Positions 21,691 to 32,712 of a DNA stretch of 64,000 nucleotides are shown here, one piece after another. The notes beneath the pieces were generated by a model that was given only the letters and a program-made list of their open reading frames with translations, searched no databases and had not been told where the DNA came from. The stretch's first letter is position 1. Each line of letters starts with the position of its first letter. The translations under genes and the position numbers were made by a program. The DNA is taken from the NCBI GenBank assembly GCA_963585895.1, contig OY757921.1:84125439-84189438 (forward strand), written 5' to 3'. The stretch comes from Sepioteuthis lessoniana. Its lineage: Eukaryota; Mollusca; Cephalopoda; Myopsida; Loliginidae.

Positions 21691-23190
21691 AACGAATAAA
21701 TAAATAAATAAATAAAAAATTAAATTAAAAAATTAATAAATAAATAAAAAGAAAACAATTAAATCTGCAGAAACTCCCAGAGGTCTCAAACAGGAAAAAG
21801 AGATGATGCATGCGTAAAAGAAAAAAGGCATTCCTCTTGACAAAATCGACAATATTATCTTTCTCTTTCAGACAGTGTCCGTCGAACCAACAACACCATT
21901 TTGCTGTCTGGTGTTTTGGGCTCCACGCATACGTCTTTGGACGTAGCGTCGTTTAGTCTCTTCACCCAGTAGTCGCCCTCTCTCTATCGGTCAGCACTAT
22001 GCTGAAATATACAAGACCCACCACTGAACTATAAACTAACTCTTACAAGACTTTGACAAACTTCGAAAAGAAAACTAACCCTTATGGAAGCCTGAAGTAT
22101 TCAAATGAGGACAAATCCCTACATGAAACGATTTAACGTATTTTGATATCTTAACTGGGGGATTCAACCACTTCAATATATTCAGGAAAAACTTCCTCAT
22201 CCACGGAATGGTTGTTGAACCCAGTAAATAAAGGAAAGTATAAAAGAAACGTTTCGTCTCATATCTGTTGCTGTCTTCTCTAATTCTTTTTGGGACTTTC
22301 TTGGGCAAGGCATTTCACCGATTAAACAACGTGGGGGTAAAATAAAATAACCAAAAATATGGAGTCAGATACCTAACGCCAACATAACCAACGAAATACC
22401 AACGCAACCAACGTAATACCAACGCAACATAAACCTAAACCCCCTAAAACCACGACGATAAGTCATTTCTCATTTTGTAGGTTTTCATTCGAAACTTAAT
22501 ATATATAGCGCTGTTGCGTTTTCAACCGTAACGAAATTTTCGCATAGAGTTATGTTTTTAGTCTGAGGACGCTCAAACAATTCTCTTATTAACTTATGGT
22601 AATTCATTTCTTTCTCTACGCTATTTCGGCTGACAAAAGACTTCTTAGGAACGCTTTATTTTTCTATAGCAGCGCAAAATTGTATTGGATACAATGTCTT
22701 TGAATGAGCCATTATTACTTGTTTTGTTTCCAATTCTAACTATCTCAATGTGGCAGGAACAATGCAAGCTTTTATTCGGGTTTTTGCCTATGCAAAATAA
22801 AACTTTGAAGGAAAACCCCAAGGATATGTACGAAACTTCAAAGATTATTCACTCGTCGATGTGCAACTGTTTTGAGTCGAATTCTTTTTTTAAGCCAGGA
22901 GCAAACGCCTTGAAAACATCATACAATATGGCAGAAAGTCAAATTTGGATGACAATGTTTCAACATTGACATACTACTGACATATTTTTTTTACCTGGAC
23001 GACTTTATCGACTTTTTCTATCGATGAGAAATGAACATATAACTTTCGATCAGAATATTATTTATGTTAATCGTTATTTCACATGTCGTTTGTTCGTTAG
23101 TTTTTCTTTGACTATAGAGTGAAGTTATTTTTTTGAATATGTATATTTGGACACAATATGTAGCTTACAATTTTGACTATAACAACCTCA
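21691..23190. other. Unassigned sequence
   Basis: It starts with a TAAA-rich tract and then holds no repeat I recognise. A 94-codon plus frame (22685-22969) begins with a hydrophobic stretch LLLVLFPILTI and has no known domain. Without splice or similarity evidence I do not call it a gene. Confidence 0.4.
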
Positions 23191-23195
23191 TTGTT

Positions 23196-24033
23196 TATTT
23201 GGCTTTTATGGCACATCAACACTTGTAGTTTATTTAATGCCAAATCCTGTTTGTACATAGACATTAAATATGAATGATTTGTAAACACGTTTTGTTCATA
23301 ACATTTTAAAACGAGCCTGAGGTCTTTTTTTGCACACAGTAAAATGATTTCAAGTATTTTGATCTAACACAAACATTTTCACTTTCTATCAATCACCTAT
23401 TTACAGAGTTAAATGGTTTTTAGTTTTGTCAGTAACAATTTAGCATCAGTCATTTCTTTGCAGACATTTAAATGTATATACAAATATGATTTATAAGTGA
23501 ATAATTTGTTGGTAATTCATTTTTAAATGAGTCAGAAGTAATTTTTATTTATCGCTATCAAACACTAATAATTCTATTTATCATTAATCTTTTGTTAGCA
23601 GACAATGAAGTGGTTACAAGTATTGCTATTTAACACTAATAATTTTATTCATTTCCACAGTCAAATGGTTCCAGGTATTGCTATGTAATACTAATAATTA
23701 AATCTAGGCACATATTTAAAGTATTGCTATGTATAACTAACAATTCATTTAAACATCGGTCATTTGTTCACACACTGTTAAAGGATGAAACGGTTCTATT
23801 TCAAACAATTCAGTTTAGTATAAATCAGTTGTTTGCACGGAGTTTGAATATGAAATAGTTCTATGTGAGCCATAGATAGGATTCTCTCAGGCCCTACTAC
23901 TCGGGGCCAGAGTGGATCTGGGAGTAATGGGAATGAAGAGTACTCCACATTCCCCAAAACTTCAGGACTGGAGCTTCCGCATCGTTTTGTCATCTCCAGG
24001 ACACTTGTTGACGGAGCAGGGTCATACCCAGCT
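23196..24033 (-). mobile_element. SINE C2 copy, head truncated or decayed
   Basis: The tail module TTATGGCACATCAACACTTG lies at the left. Long C2 internal repeats with CAGTTAAATGGTTCCA-like units follow, then body landmarks CCATAGATAGGATTCTCTC and CTACTCGGGGCCAGAGTGG. The CAGTCGGCTGG head is not readable. Confidence 0.82.
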
Positions 24034-24222
24034 ACATATACGTAGTACGGATTGTTGCTTACAAAAAAATTAATTTACGATTTGGGGGTGGATAGAGGCT
24101 TTTTTCTTTGATTGATCAGTTGATCAGTATCCATTATAAAACAATAAAGCATTGTTTTAAAATTCATTTAAACTTTGCAGGATGAACTTATTTACCAATA
24201 TTCATCCCTTAGAATATTCATC

Positions 24223-24472
24223 GTTATACTTACAATATTTCAGCCGATATGTCCTTTGACCTTCAACAGGTGCTTAATGTCGAATTCAGAGGCCAACACA
24301 GAACCTCGAACTGAACCCTTTATTTAATCCACTAAGGTAGATTATGATTAGGTTCAAGTATTAATCTCTAGTAAGTATTTCTTGTTATTTATCTGCAGTT
24401 GGGATTGAACCCACAACCCACAGATGATTTCACATCGAAGCACTTTTAAACCAAACGTCTTTATCAACCACA
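24223..24472 (-). mobile_element. SINE E copy, diverged
   Basis: Minus orientation, with a B-box-like GGGTTCAATCCCAACTGCAG near the right end. The left end reads GACATATCGGCTGAAATATTG on the minus strand, the decayed form of the GGCCGAAACGTTG tail in the copy at 40675-40920. The middle is shared in order with that copy, including GTTCGAGGTTC and TTAAATAAAGG. Confidence 0.65.
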
Positions 24473-24474
24473 GG

Positions 24475-24970
24475 ATTATAAAGATGAAGACAATCGGCCA
24501 AATATTCAAAATGATAATTACTAAGCCTTTATCTAAGAAATTTAGGCAAATTATTCACAAATTTTAGAATTATTTTTAAAAAACCACCTTTCATATACAC
24601 TCGTTACTTAATATTTATTGAAAAATATTTTTGTGAGATTTTTCCTAATTAACTAAAAAAATCAGATCCTGGAATAACGAATAAATAATTTAACTAAATC
24701 TAAAGATAGTTGGAAACAAACCATAAAAAAAAGGATTATTCGTGATCATAATGAGGACCCCCCTTCGAGAATGCAAGTGCTGACATAAATATCAAGTGAA
24801 GAGCTAATATTACCATCTACCAGCGTCCATATAGAAAATAAAGACATCTAAGGTGAATCGGTCCGATTATACGAAGTAAATTCTTTTCAATTTGCAAGTC
24901 CTTCTTGTTTAAAGTCTTTTATTTTCAATACATAAAACCTCTCTACCTTCTAATATATGTAATATGTTTA
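24475..24970. other. Unassigned AT-rich sequence
   Basis: I recognise no gene or repeat. Confidence 0.45.
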
Positions 24971-24974
24971 GCTA

Positions 24975-25203
24975 CGTTTAGTTTCTTTGTTTAGTGGCAT
25001 ATCAACCTTAATGGGTTATTAAATGCCAAAACCATCCTTGTAGGAGGACAGTAGTGGTACTATTTTACGCATAGATAAAAGGATAAGGGAGTTCATGCCT
25101 TCCCAAGGGCATGAGTCTGAAAGTGAACATGATAGCACGACTTGATTTTGGACTCGCTTACTAGAATGTCGCAGTCTAGAACATTAGTCACTACGCTACG
25201 AGT
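24975..25203 (-). mobile_element. SINE D copy
   Basis: TAGTTTCTTTGTTTAGTGGC and GGGTTATTAAATGCCAAAAC form the tail. The centre has TTTTACGCATAGATAAAAGG, then CCCAAGGGCATGAGTCTGAA and a head with GGACTCGCTTACTAGAATGT at the right. Confidence 0.82.
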
Positions 25204-25208
25204 ACTTC

Positions 25209-25255
<47 letters not shown>

Positions 25256-25385
25256 CAGATAAACATGTATGCATGCACATAGATATATATACATATAGAT
25301 ATGTGTGTATGAATGTATATATATACATCCACACACGATAGATAGATAGATAGCGAGCGAGCGAGCGGGAGAGAGAGAGGGATTT
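25204..25385. repeat. (CT)n, (TA)n, GATA and GAGC microsatellites
   Basis: A compound simple repeat that gives Tyr-Ile and Arg-Glu open frames on the minus strand. Confidence 0.93.
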
Positions 25386-25654
25386 ACTTGAATTAGAATA
25401 ATCTCCAAATTCTATGAGATTTTTTAAATCCACCATTATTAGTGCTAACAAGAGAACCGAAAAAATAGTTGAAGTTTCATTCTGATTAGAGCATTATTCA
25501 GTGACTTCGAAGATAAAAATTAAATTCATGCCGCCTGGAGGTGAATCTTAATCAGTGGAACTTGCAATGAAATAGCAAACAATCAGATTACAGCTAAGAA
25601 CGAAGTTCGTTAAATTCTGTTGAAAAATACCGCGCTTGTCAAAAGTCTATCGTT

Positions 25655-26045
25655 ACCTCACCCAGTCTGCCGAGGCTGTAAAATACGCCGATTTCACCTC
25701 GGCAGACCGGAAAGACTTCCCCGCGCCCAACGAGGCAACCTGTTGGTTATGAGTAGTGACCTGTCATGTTTTTGGACGAGATCTGAGTGGCTGAGCAAAA
25801 GAGGTCCCGTTATTTGCCATATTCCACTTTGGCACTTACTGACCTAGAGGGGGGGGATGTTTCAGAAGTCTCATCCGATCAATCGGCCGGTTATGTCCAG
25901 CCTTAGCAACTATACGATAGTTCACAGAGTATTCTTTGAAATATTCTTGTGGCAAACGAGTACCAAAACCTGCTTTATCTTAACGGTGTTAGAAGGCAGT
26001 GACTCTTAGTCAGTTACGCTGAGATAAAAATACTTTAAACCATTT
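25655..26045 (+). mobile_element. SINE C3 variant, 5' part, split by LINE-P
   Basis: The head CCCAGTCTGCCGAGGCTGTA resembles SINE C, but the middle (TGGCAAACGAG, TTTATCTTAACGGTGTTAGA, GAAGGCAGTGACTC) differs and matches the copy at 62636-63140. The element continues after the LINE-P insertion with C2-type repeats and the shared tail at 26640-26935. Confidence 0.7.
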
Positions 26046-26046
26046 A

Positions 26047-26638
26047 ATCCTCATCATGTCGAGCCGCCAGCGTGGATATCTCTGACCCTCTCTCGCCACT
26101 TCTCCCTATCGTTCATCGCCTCTCACAAGTCTTCAGGGCTACATCCCGTATCCTCACATAGCTGATGTATGTATGTTCGAGCTGGTCGTCCTGCTTTTGC
26201 CCGGCCATATGTAGGGGTCCATAGGAGTACATCACTTATGAGCTTGTCCCTGCTTCTCCAGCAATGTCCTGCATGTCTGGTTCGTCTAAATTGGATAATT
26301 TTCGTGATGGGAGGTTGGTGGCCGTATAGTTGGTGCTTTGTGGGGTGCTGCCTCCAGGACTTGTTCAATACTGCTCGCAGCATTCTTGTGTAATTGCCGT
26401 CTAGCCTTTTCTCCAGCCGTTTTGTTAGTGTCCAAGTAGTGCATCCATATAACAGTATTGATACGACCGCTGGCTGGAAGAAACTGCGTTTTATTTTATC
26501 GGTCAGGTCTAACTTCCTTATGATCGATAGCTTATCGATAGCAGTCCATGCCTTTGTTAGCAGTGTGTCGATGTCTTTTTCGGTTGATGAGACACTGCTT
26601 CCTAGGTAGGTGAACTTGTCTACCAGTTTTAGAGAGCT
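26047..26638 (-). pseudogene. LINE-P fragment inserted in SINE C3
   Basis: The minus frame encodes LKLVDKFTYLGSSVSSTEKD, LLYGCTTWTLTKRLEKRLDG, HAGHCWRSRDKLISDVLLWT and GRPARTYIHQLCEDTGCSPE with no internal stop in 26123-26707. It is 5' truncated before the catalytic box. The 3' end at the left is TCATCATGTCG. The flanks belong to one SINE C3. Confidence 0.87.
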
Positions 26639-26639
26639 T

Positions 26640-26935
26640 ACTGTGTGCAAATGCATGATTAGCAGGTAGTAGAAATATTCATGTTTGATAGAAATGCCTG
26701 AAACCAATTAACTGTGTGCAAACAAATGATTAATATTAAATAGAATTGTTTATGCCAACAATAATTAAAGACAACTGCGTGTAAACACTCTTCCTTTTTC
26801 TCGCTTTAAAACGTCAATTACAGACTAGTAACTAATACATTATGTACATATAAACAGGATTTGGCATTAAATAACCCAGAAGGATTGATATGTCATTGAA
26901 TCAAATAACTAAGTCAATCTATTGATATCTTTTAC
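26640..26935 (+). mobile_element. SINE C3 variant, 3' part
   Basis: C2-type internal units (CTGTGTGCAAACAAATGATT) and the tail GATTTGGCATTAAATAACCC with GATTGATATGTCATTGAATC complete the element begun at 25655. Confidence 0.75.
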
Positions 26936-26971
26936 AATCATAAGGAAATTCAGTTGAAACATCAATAATGT

Positions 26972-27187
26972 TAGGGTTGGTTTGGTTTCTTTGTTAAATG
27001 GCATATCAAGCTTTGTGGGTTATTTAATGCCAAAGCCATTCTTGTAAACAAACAGCAGTGATACAATGTAACCCAAAGATGATGGGGGAATTAGAGAGTT
27101 CATAAATTTCCCAAAGGTCCGAATGTGAACGTAATATCACCACTGGAGTCCAGCACCTTAGCCGTTACATTACGGGTACTCCTTACA
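26972..27187 (-). mobile_element. SINE D copy, head decayed
   Basis: The tail GGTTTCTTTGTTAAATGGCA and GGGTTATTTAATGCCAAAGC is well preserved. The central AATGTAACCCAAAGATG block and a partial head near TTAGCCGTTACATTACGGG follow. Confidence 0.8.
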
Positions 27188-27315
27188 GTTTGAGGACTCC
27201 CCAAATTGAATATATGAATGGAGCACTCCTGGTAGAAGATATGTATATCTAAAAAGCTATATACGAAAAATTCCTTTACTAACGCAGAGAATGACAATAG
27301 TTTGGGGTAAGATAG

Positions 27316-27535
27316 CCGACTGATGTAAAGTCAGTCGGGTTTCGACCCCAGTATGAAGCATCTCACGTGTCTAGCTACGCTGAAGAGTTATGATACAACG
27401 AAATAGCGTGAATGTGCTGAGAGGTGCGTTGTCGGTAAAGTTAGGCGGGTTTCAATCCCAACTTGAATCCTTTCACATGTCGAGCTACCCTGAAGAGTTG
27501 TAATATAACGAAATAGTCTGTCTGTGGATGACAAT
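27316..27535 (+). repeat. 110-bp tandem dimer with hammerhead-ribozyme-like cores
   Basis: Two units in exact 110-bp register share TAAAGT, GGCGGGTTTC-type and AGCTAC blocks. Each has CTGAAGA (27380-27386; 27490-27496), a GTT...AAC arm pair (27387-27399; 27497-27509) and GAAA (27400-27403; 27510-27513). Upstream, a GTC triplet lies at 27369-27371 and 27479-27481. In unit 1 TCACG (27363-27367) can pair with CGTGA (27407-27411). These match the invariant CUGANGA, GAAA and NUH of hammerhead ribozymes. Helix I is not convincing: only 8 nt separate GTC from the core. Activity is unproven. Confidence 0.55.
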
Positions 27536-27678
27536 ATATACGCTCCCGCCCGGTTGGGTGAGCACTTTGGCGAAGGAATTAATGGTTGCCACTTGCGTAA
27601 TGCAAAGCTCTTCCAACAGCTTGAGCCCTTCGGTATCCGAGAGCATAAAATGTAAACAAACGAAAGTGAATACATATA

Positions 27679-28055
27679 CGAGGTGCATACGATAAGTTTC
27701 CAAACTTTTTTCGTATGGGCACTTTTATTGATAGTACACACTTGAAACTCTTATCCCCTTTGAAGTAATCTCCTCCGGCTGTAATGCACTTGTTGTACCG
27801 TTCCAAAAACTTTTGGAAGGCCCCATTCAAGTCCTTTTGTGTGAGCGTGTCAATGACCTTTGTCACAGCCTCTTTCATCTCCTCAACTGTCTCATAACGA
27901 CAGCTTCTGAGCTAAGGGAATTACCAAAAATCACAGGGAGCAAGGTCTGGACTATAGGGACGTTGAGGAACTGTCTTAATGCCCATCTTGGTCAAATAGT
28001 CTGTGACAAGGATGGGGTTGTGGACTGGTGTATTTTTCTGGTGGAAAGATACACA
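27679..28055 (-). pseudogene. Mariner transposase fragment, C-terminal half and terminal repeat
   Basis: The minus strand encodes FHQKNTPVHNPILVTDYL, TKMGIKTV, YSPDLAPCDFW and, after a small frameshift, MKEAVTKVIDTLTQKDLN. The mariner terminal sequence CGAGGTGCATACGATAAGTT sits at the left after TA. The middle catalytic Asp of the usual HQDNAP motif is Lys here (HQKNTP). The N-terminal half is missing beyond the microsatellite at 28049. The plus frame at 27813-28142 is its antisense shadow. Confidence 0.87.
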
Positions 28056-28064
28056 CACACACAC

Positions 28065-28103
<39 letters not shown>
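28049..28103. repeat. (CA)n(TA)n(TG)n palindromic microsatellite
   Basis: The order CA, TA, TG is self-complementary and could form a hairpin. It sits exactly where the mariner coding sequence breaks off. Confidence 0.93.
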
Positions 28104-28139
28104 TCTTGTGTTGAAAAATTGACCAGGCACGGTTGTTGG

Positions 28140-28903
28140 TAACTGGAAAAATATATAAGCATATTTTTTAATGATTCATGGTTATACTAAATAAAGACCT
28201 GGCAGTCGTTCAGCAGGAAACATTGGCTAGATTCATATATTTGATGACTTGAATTATATTAACCTACAATCATTAAGAATATTTTTAGCCTTGGAATTGT
28301 TAGCGATACCCGATAATTAGCTAATTAGCAAATATACCTATAGCAAGGAATTTTTTTATTATCTCCTATTGATAAAAAAAAACCCTAGAGAAAACGCACC
28401 TTTGAAATTTGAACTTTTATAATATCACTCAACAATGAAACAAATAAAAAGACTGTAGGAAAAAAAATTAATGACAGAGAAACAATACTTTTGATAATAT
28501 TTCAAGATTTTATTCCATGAAATTTTAATCACAATTTATAGCCTTAAATCATTATTATCACAATTAATATGAAAGTCATTCAATATACAACCTGGCATTA
28601 TATGCATAAAAGGTTTGATGACAGACCACTGTTTAAGACTGAAACAGTAGGATTTGCCGCCATTTAAATAACTTCCTAACGAATATTTTTTGCGAAATTA
28701 AATAATTTTGCTACAAACCAATACGTCATATTATTTCAAAAATATTTTCTCTTCACTAAATATGTTGAGACATAGCTGGTATTATTTTTAGTCTAACATT
28801 TTTTTTCTGTGTTTTCTATTTTCAAGGCTGAGTCAGAAAGGATGTCTATAAGTTGAACATAGCAAGTCTTTATTTACTGGTAACCCATTATTCATCTTTT
28901 AGC
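28140..28903. other. Unassigned AT-rich sequence
   Basis: Nothing recognised up to the SINE C target site. Confidence 0.45.
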
Positions 28904-28916
28904 TCAAAGCACTTAT

Positions 28917-29495
28917 TGCCCAGTCAGCTGGGAAGGCTGTAGAATACACTGACTGCACCTCTGCAGAGGGGTAAGACCCCCCCCCCCCCAACGAGTGTCC
29001 TGGATATGACACTAAACAATCTGATGGTGAGGTTCCAGCAGGGCTGGAGCTTTGAAAATTGCGGAGTACCCCTTCATTGCCATTGCTCCCAGGTCCACTC
29101 TGGCCCGGAGTGGTAGCACCTGATAGGGCCCTATCTATGGGTTAAATAGAACTAACAGCATACTAATGCTAAAATGAATTGAGTAAACTGAATAGCTTGA
29201 AATAGAAATGTTTTTGACAATTAAACCGTACTTACACTTAAACTGCGTGCTGATGCTTAACTGAATTATTTCAAATAGAACTGTTTTTCGACATTAAAAC
29301 TGTATTTACACTTAACTGAATTATTACATATAACTGCTTAAATAGTTTGAAATGGAAATGTTTTTGACAATTAAACTGTGTACTTATGCTAAACTGAACT
29401 GTTTTCAATAGAACAGATTATTTACATAAAAATGGATTTGGCGTTAAATAACCTACAAAGGTTGATATGCCATAAAACCCAACAAACCAAACCAA
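28917..29495 (+). mobile_element. SINE C copy with perfect 13-bp target-site duplication
   Basis: TCAAAGCACTTAT occurs at 28904-28916 and 29496-29508. The head begins TGCCCAGTCAGCTGGG. Its first hairpin is CAGTCAG/CTGACTG, a paired change from CAGTCGG/CCGACTG. The internal repeat carries several ~55-bp units and the end is CCATAAAACCCAACAAACC. It closely resembles the copy at 46688-47278. Confidence 0.95.
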
Positions 29496-29508
29496 TCAAA
29501 GCACTTAT

Positions 29509-30790
29509 ATCTTACATCTGTTACATAACCTTTTGCTAATTTTCTATTTTTGAAGATGAGTTTAGATACGTAAAATTGCTTATACAATGGTCATTCATTA
29601 AAAAAAAAGGGAAATATTGCTTAACGATTTGGCATTAGGAAGCATAATTTATAGTTGCAGCTTATTCAAGTAAATAAATAGTTATTGATCCTTTCATGTT
29701 CTAGAAGACTTGTATCATGACCTTCAGTTCTGACTGCGACACCAGGATTTTTTTTTTACCGGATAGTCTCTGTCTTTTGGACTCTAGGTCGTTGTGGCAA
29801 ATCGATGTTTAGCACATTTGTAAAGATTTTGTTGACTAAAATATGTTTCACCGAAGACATCACAGATTCTTCTGTAAATTTCTCATGGTTTGCACTTTGA
29901 AGTCCACAAAGATTTGATGACAGACTTCTGTATTAATTCTGTGACACTCTGATTGACCGTCATTTTGATAAAACATTTTTGCGAGATTGAAGTAATTTTT
30001 GGTATCAACCAATTCCAAAAAATTCACGGAATTTTTAAATTATTTTCAGGAAGGAATGACCAAATATAAGATACATATATGTTACAAATAAATTTGTTTT
30101 ATATCGTTTGAGAAAAAATCCCACTGGAATGTTAATTTGTTTATCATTTTGTTTGTCTTAACGTGATCTTATTTTTGCTACAAGCTGATTGTATTTTCGT
30201 GTAAACATGCCCATGACTTTTGTCTAAATACTGTATCAATTTTGTGTTTTAAGCCTTAATATAAACTGTATAGATTCTTATTTTTAGTCTGTCTAAATTG
30301 ATAAAAAGTTCAACAAATGCTGAATTTAAGTGCTGCAAACTCAAAATGTCTATGTTTATTATACACGACAATTTTTTTTCTGAATTTCGTAGTCCAAATT
30401 TAGGGATGTATGTTATACTTGAATGTGTATTATAGAAAAATAATTATAGTACTAATTTTAAAAAGTGTCCCTTATTTTGAAAATCAAAGCATCATAATCT
30501 TCCCACTAATCTCTGCAGCATTTTGCTTTGTGCTGTGAATATCTAGAAATTACATGGTGACTGTCATAGTTTCATATTTCTGATTGGAACCGCATGTCAG
30601 TGTTTGTATCCAGCGAAAAAGCATGCTTTCTAATAATAATGTTCTTAGAAGATGAAATCAGCCTGTTTGGTTGATTGGCGCAACACCGTCTTTATAATTC
30701 GATTTCCTCTCTTTAGCTTTCGTGTCGAACGAACCTATGTTTACTGGATACGAATATATTTTTAGTTATCAGACTCAATTTCTAAATGAA
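29509..30790. other. Unassigned AT-rich sequence
   Basis: More than 1.2 kb without a repeat family or coding frame that I recognise. It is the best candidate for old single-copy sequence in this half of the window. Confidence 0.45.
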
Positions 30791-30792
30791 GT

Positions 30793-30895
30793 ACAGCTGG
30801 TATGAATTCAGAATTTTCCTTCTCCTTGACTGGTTGCTGAAAGAAGGCAGTAAAAGCCAGTCTGCTCAAATGGCTGAAGCTGTAACTTCAACATA
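30793..30895 (-). mobile_element. SINE B fragment
   Basis: GAATTCAGAATTTTCCTTCT followed by GACTGGTTGCTG and CCAGTCTGC is the complement of the SINE B segment after the central domain. Head and tail are absent. Confidence 0.6.
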
Positions 30896-30921
30896 GTAAC
30901 AGACTTTTGGATAATAACTAA

Positions 30922-30972
<51 letters not shown>

Positions 30973-31690
30973 CGTGTGACCATGCCATTTGGTTTTCGAG
31001 CCTAGGTTAAAGTCAGTAGTTCGCTGTCCGATTTTCGAGGTTAGCAAGTTGTCATTGAAGCAATTATAAAATTTAACATTGCGCTGTATTAAACTAAGTA
31101 AATATCAGAAGCCTACCAGGTGGGTGAAAGAGTTTCATTTTTCTGACAGATCAGTTTTCTCGTCAAGCAAAAAAGCATGCTTTCTGAAATTCATAGCATG
31201 GATAGATGCACCCCACTGAAAGGACTGGCTCAACACAGTCTTTCTAATTCGAGTTTCTCTCTTTGTCTTCGTATCGTACAAAGCTATGTCTAGTAGATAT
31301 AACTACGTTTTTAGATATTTGAAATGGTTTGAAAATATTTCTTTCTATTTTTCCAGCACAGATCAATGATTGGTAAGTAAAATTGGCCGTCATTGTTGAA
31401 CAGATTTCCGCTCAAAAAACAATCGTTCTTTATGTCAGTGGAACGAAACACAAGTTGCTTTTTAAGAGGCACTTATCTACTTTTTTTTCGTGGCCATTTT
31501 CATTGTCTAGAATTTTGAGAAGAGCTGTTCAATTTACACATTTTTGTACCAATATAAAAAATAAGGAATAATCTGTTTTTTAAAAAATCTTTTCTGGATG
31601 AAGTCGGACTAGTGTTCTCATCTTGTTTGTTATTATAGTCACGTTTTGGCCGCTCGACTCAACGGGCTTCTGTTACAGTCAGTAGTGAGT
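30896..31690. other. (TA)n(GA)n run and unassigned sequence
   Basis: TA and GA runs at about 30926-30972. The remainder, including a 62-codon plus frame at 31383-31571, is not recognised. Confidence 0.45.
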
Positions 31691-31696
31691 AAAAAA

Positions 31697-31954
31697 AGTA
31701 AAGTTGGCGATCTTAGTCGAGAACGACCAGAAGGCTCCCTTTTCAACAGCTATCCCACCGAGGCGTAGGGGAGGGCGCTACTCCATTCCCTGGATTGCTC
31801 CACTTTACCCTTGATCCTTAACTTATAATGCAGAGTGTTAAGCAAGGTGGCATCAAGTACCATTTTTTGAGTCTTTGGTATGATTCGACTTGGGATTGAA
31901 CTCAGGTCTCCAGGGCCATTGGCAAACACTCTACTCATTAGGCCAATGGCCCGA
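31697..31954 (-). mobile_element. SINE A copy
   Basis: AGTAAAGTTGGCGATCTTAG at the left, TGGGATTGAACTCAGGTCTCC (B-box complement) and CTACTCATTAGGCCAATGGC at the right. Confidence 0.86.
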
Positions 31955-32102
31955 GGCCGTATGATTGAGGTACACAATAAGGTTTGATCTCGTTACATTT
32001 TGCTAGTTTAGCTTGTTAAGCATTACACTACTCGAGGCGCCAATGTCGCAGTCTGCAGTTTTTTGGTAATTACGAACCAAATCATTTATTCAATTCACAA
32101 GG

Positions 32103-32712
32103 GTGTTGGTTTGGCTTGGTTGGGTTTTATGTCATATCAATTATTGCAGGTCATTTAATGCCAAATTCTTTTTATACATATATATCAAATATATGATTTC
32201 TAAACACATTTTGTAGATAATACTTTTAACCGAGCCATAGCTCATTTTTTCATACAGTTGAATGGTTTCACTTGTCTCTATTTAATACGAATGATTCCAT
32301 TTACAATTAATCATTTGTTTGCACATGTCATTTGTTTATACACAGGTGAATGCTCAAACTGTTATATTTCAAAACATTCAATTCAGAATAAGTGCACGAT
32401 ATTTGTTTAAGAGCAGTTAAATGTAAAAACAGTTCTATTTCAAACAATTCCATTTATCTTGAGTACACAGTTCAAATGTCAAATTCTATTTGAACCATAA
32501 ATAGGACACTATCTGGTGCTACCACTCCGGCTAGAGTGGACTTGGGAGCGATGACAATGAAGGGTTACTCCGCATTCCCCAAAGCTTCAGTATTATTGGT
32601 GCCTCGCTATCAGATTGCTTAGTATCATATCCAATAAGGGTATTGCTTTTTCGGCAGGGCGTAGAATATACTGACTGTATCCACTGCAGAAGGGTAAGAT
32701 TCCCCTAAAAAA
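32103..32712 (-). mobile_element. SINE C2 copy abutting an opposite-strand SINE C head
   Basis: Minus-strand tail, internal units and body run to about 32645. Immediately afterwards a plus-strand head fragment (TCGGCAGGGCGTAGAATATA, ACTGCAGAAGGGTAAGA) occupies about 32650-32712. The two heads are fused in opposite orientation, as if by inversion or template switching. Confidence 0.75.

Noticed and set aside
22685-22969. 94-codon frame with a hydrophobic N-terminus as a gene
   Set aside because: No known domain, no splice or neighbour support; length is expected by chance in 64 kb.
27813-28142. 109-codon plus-strand frame
   Set aside because: Antisense shadow of the mariner transposase running into a microsatellite.
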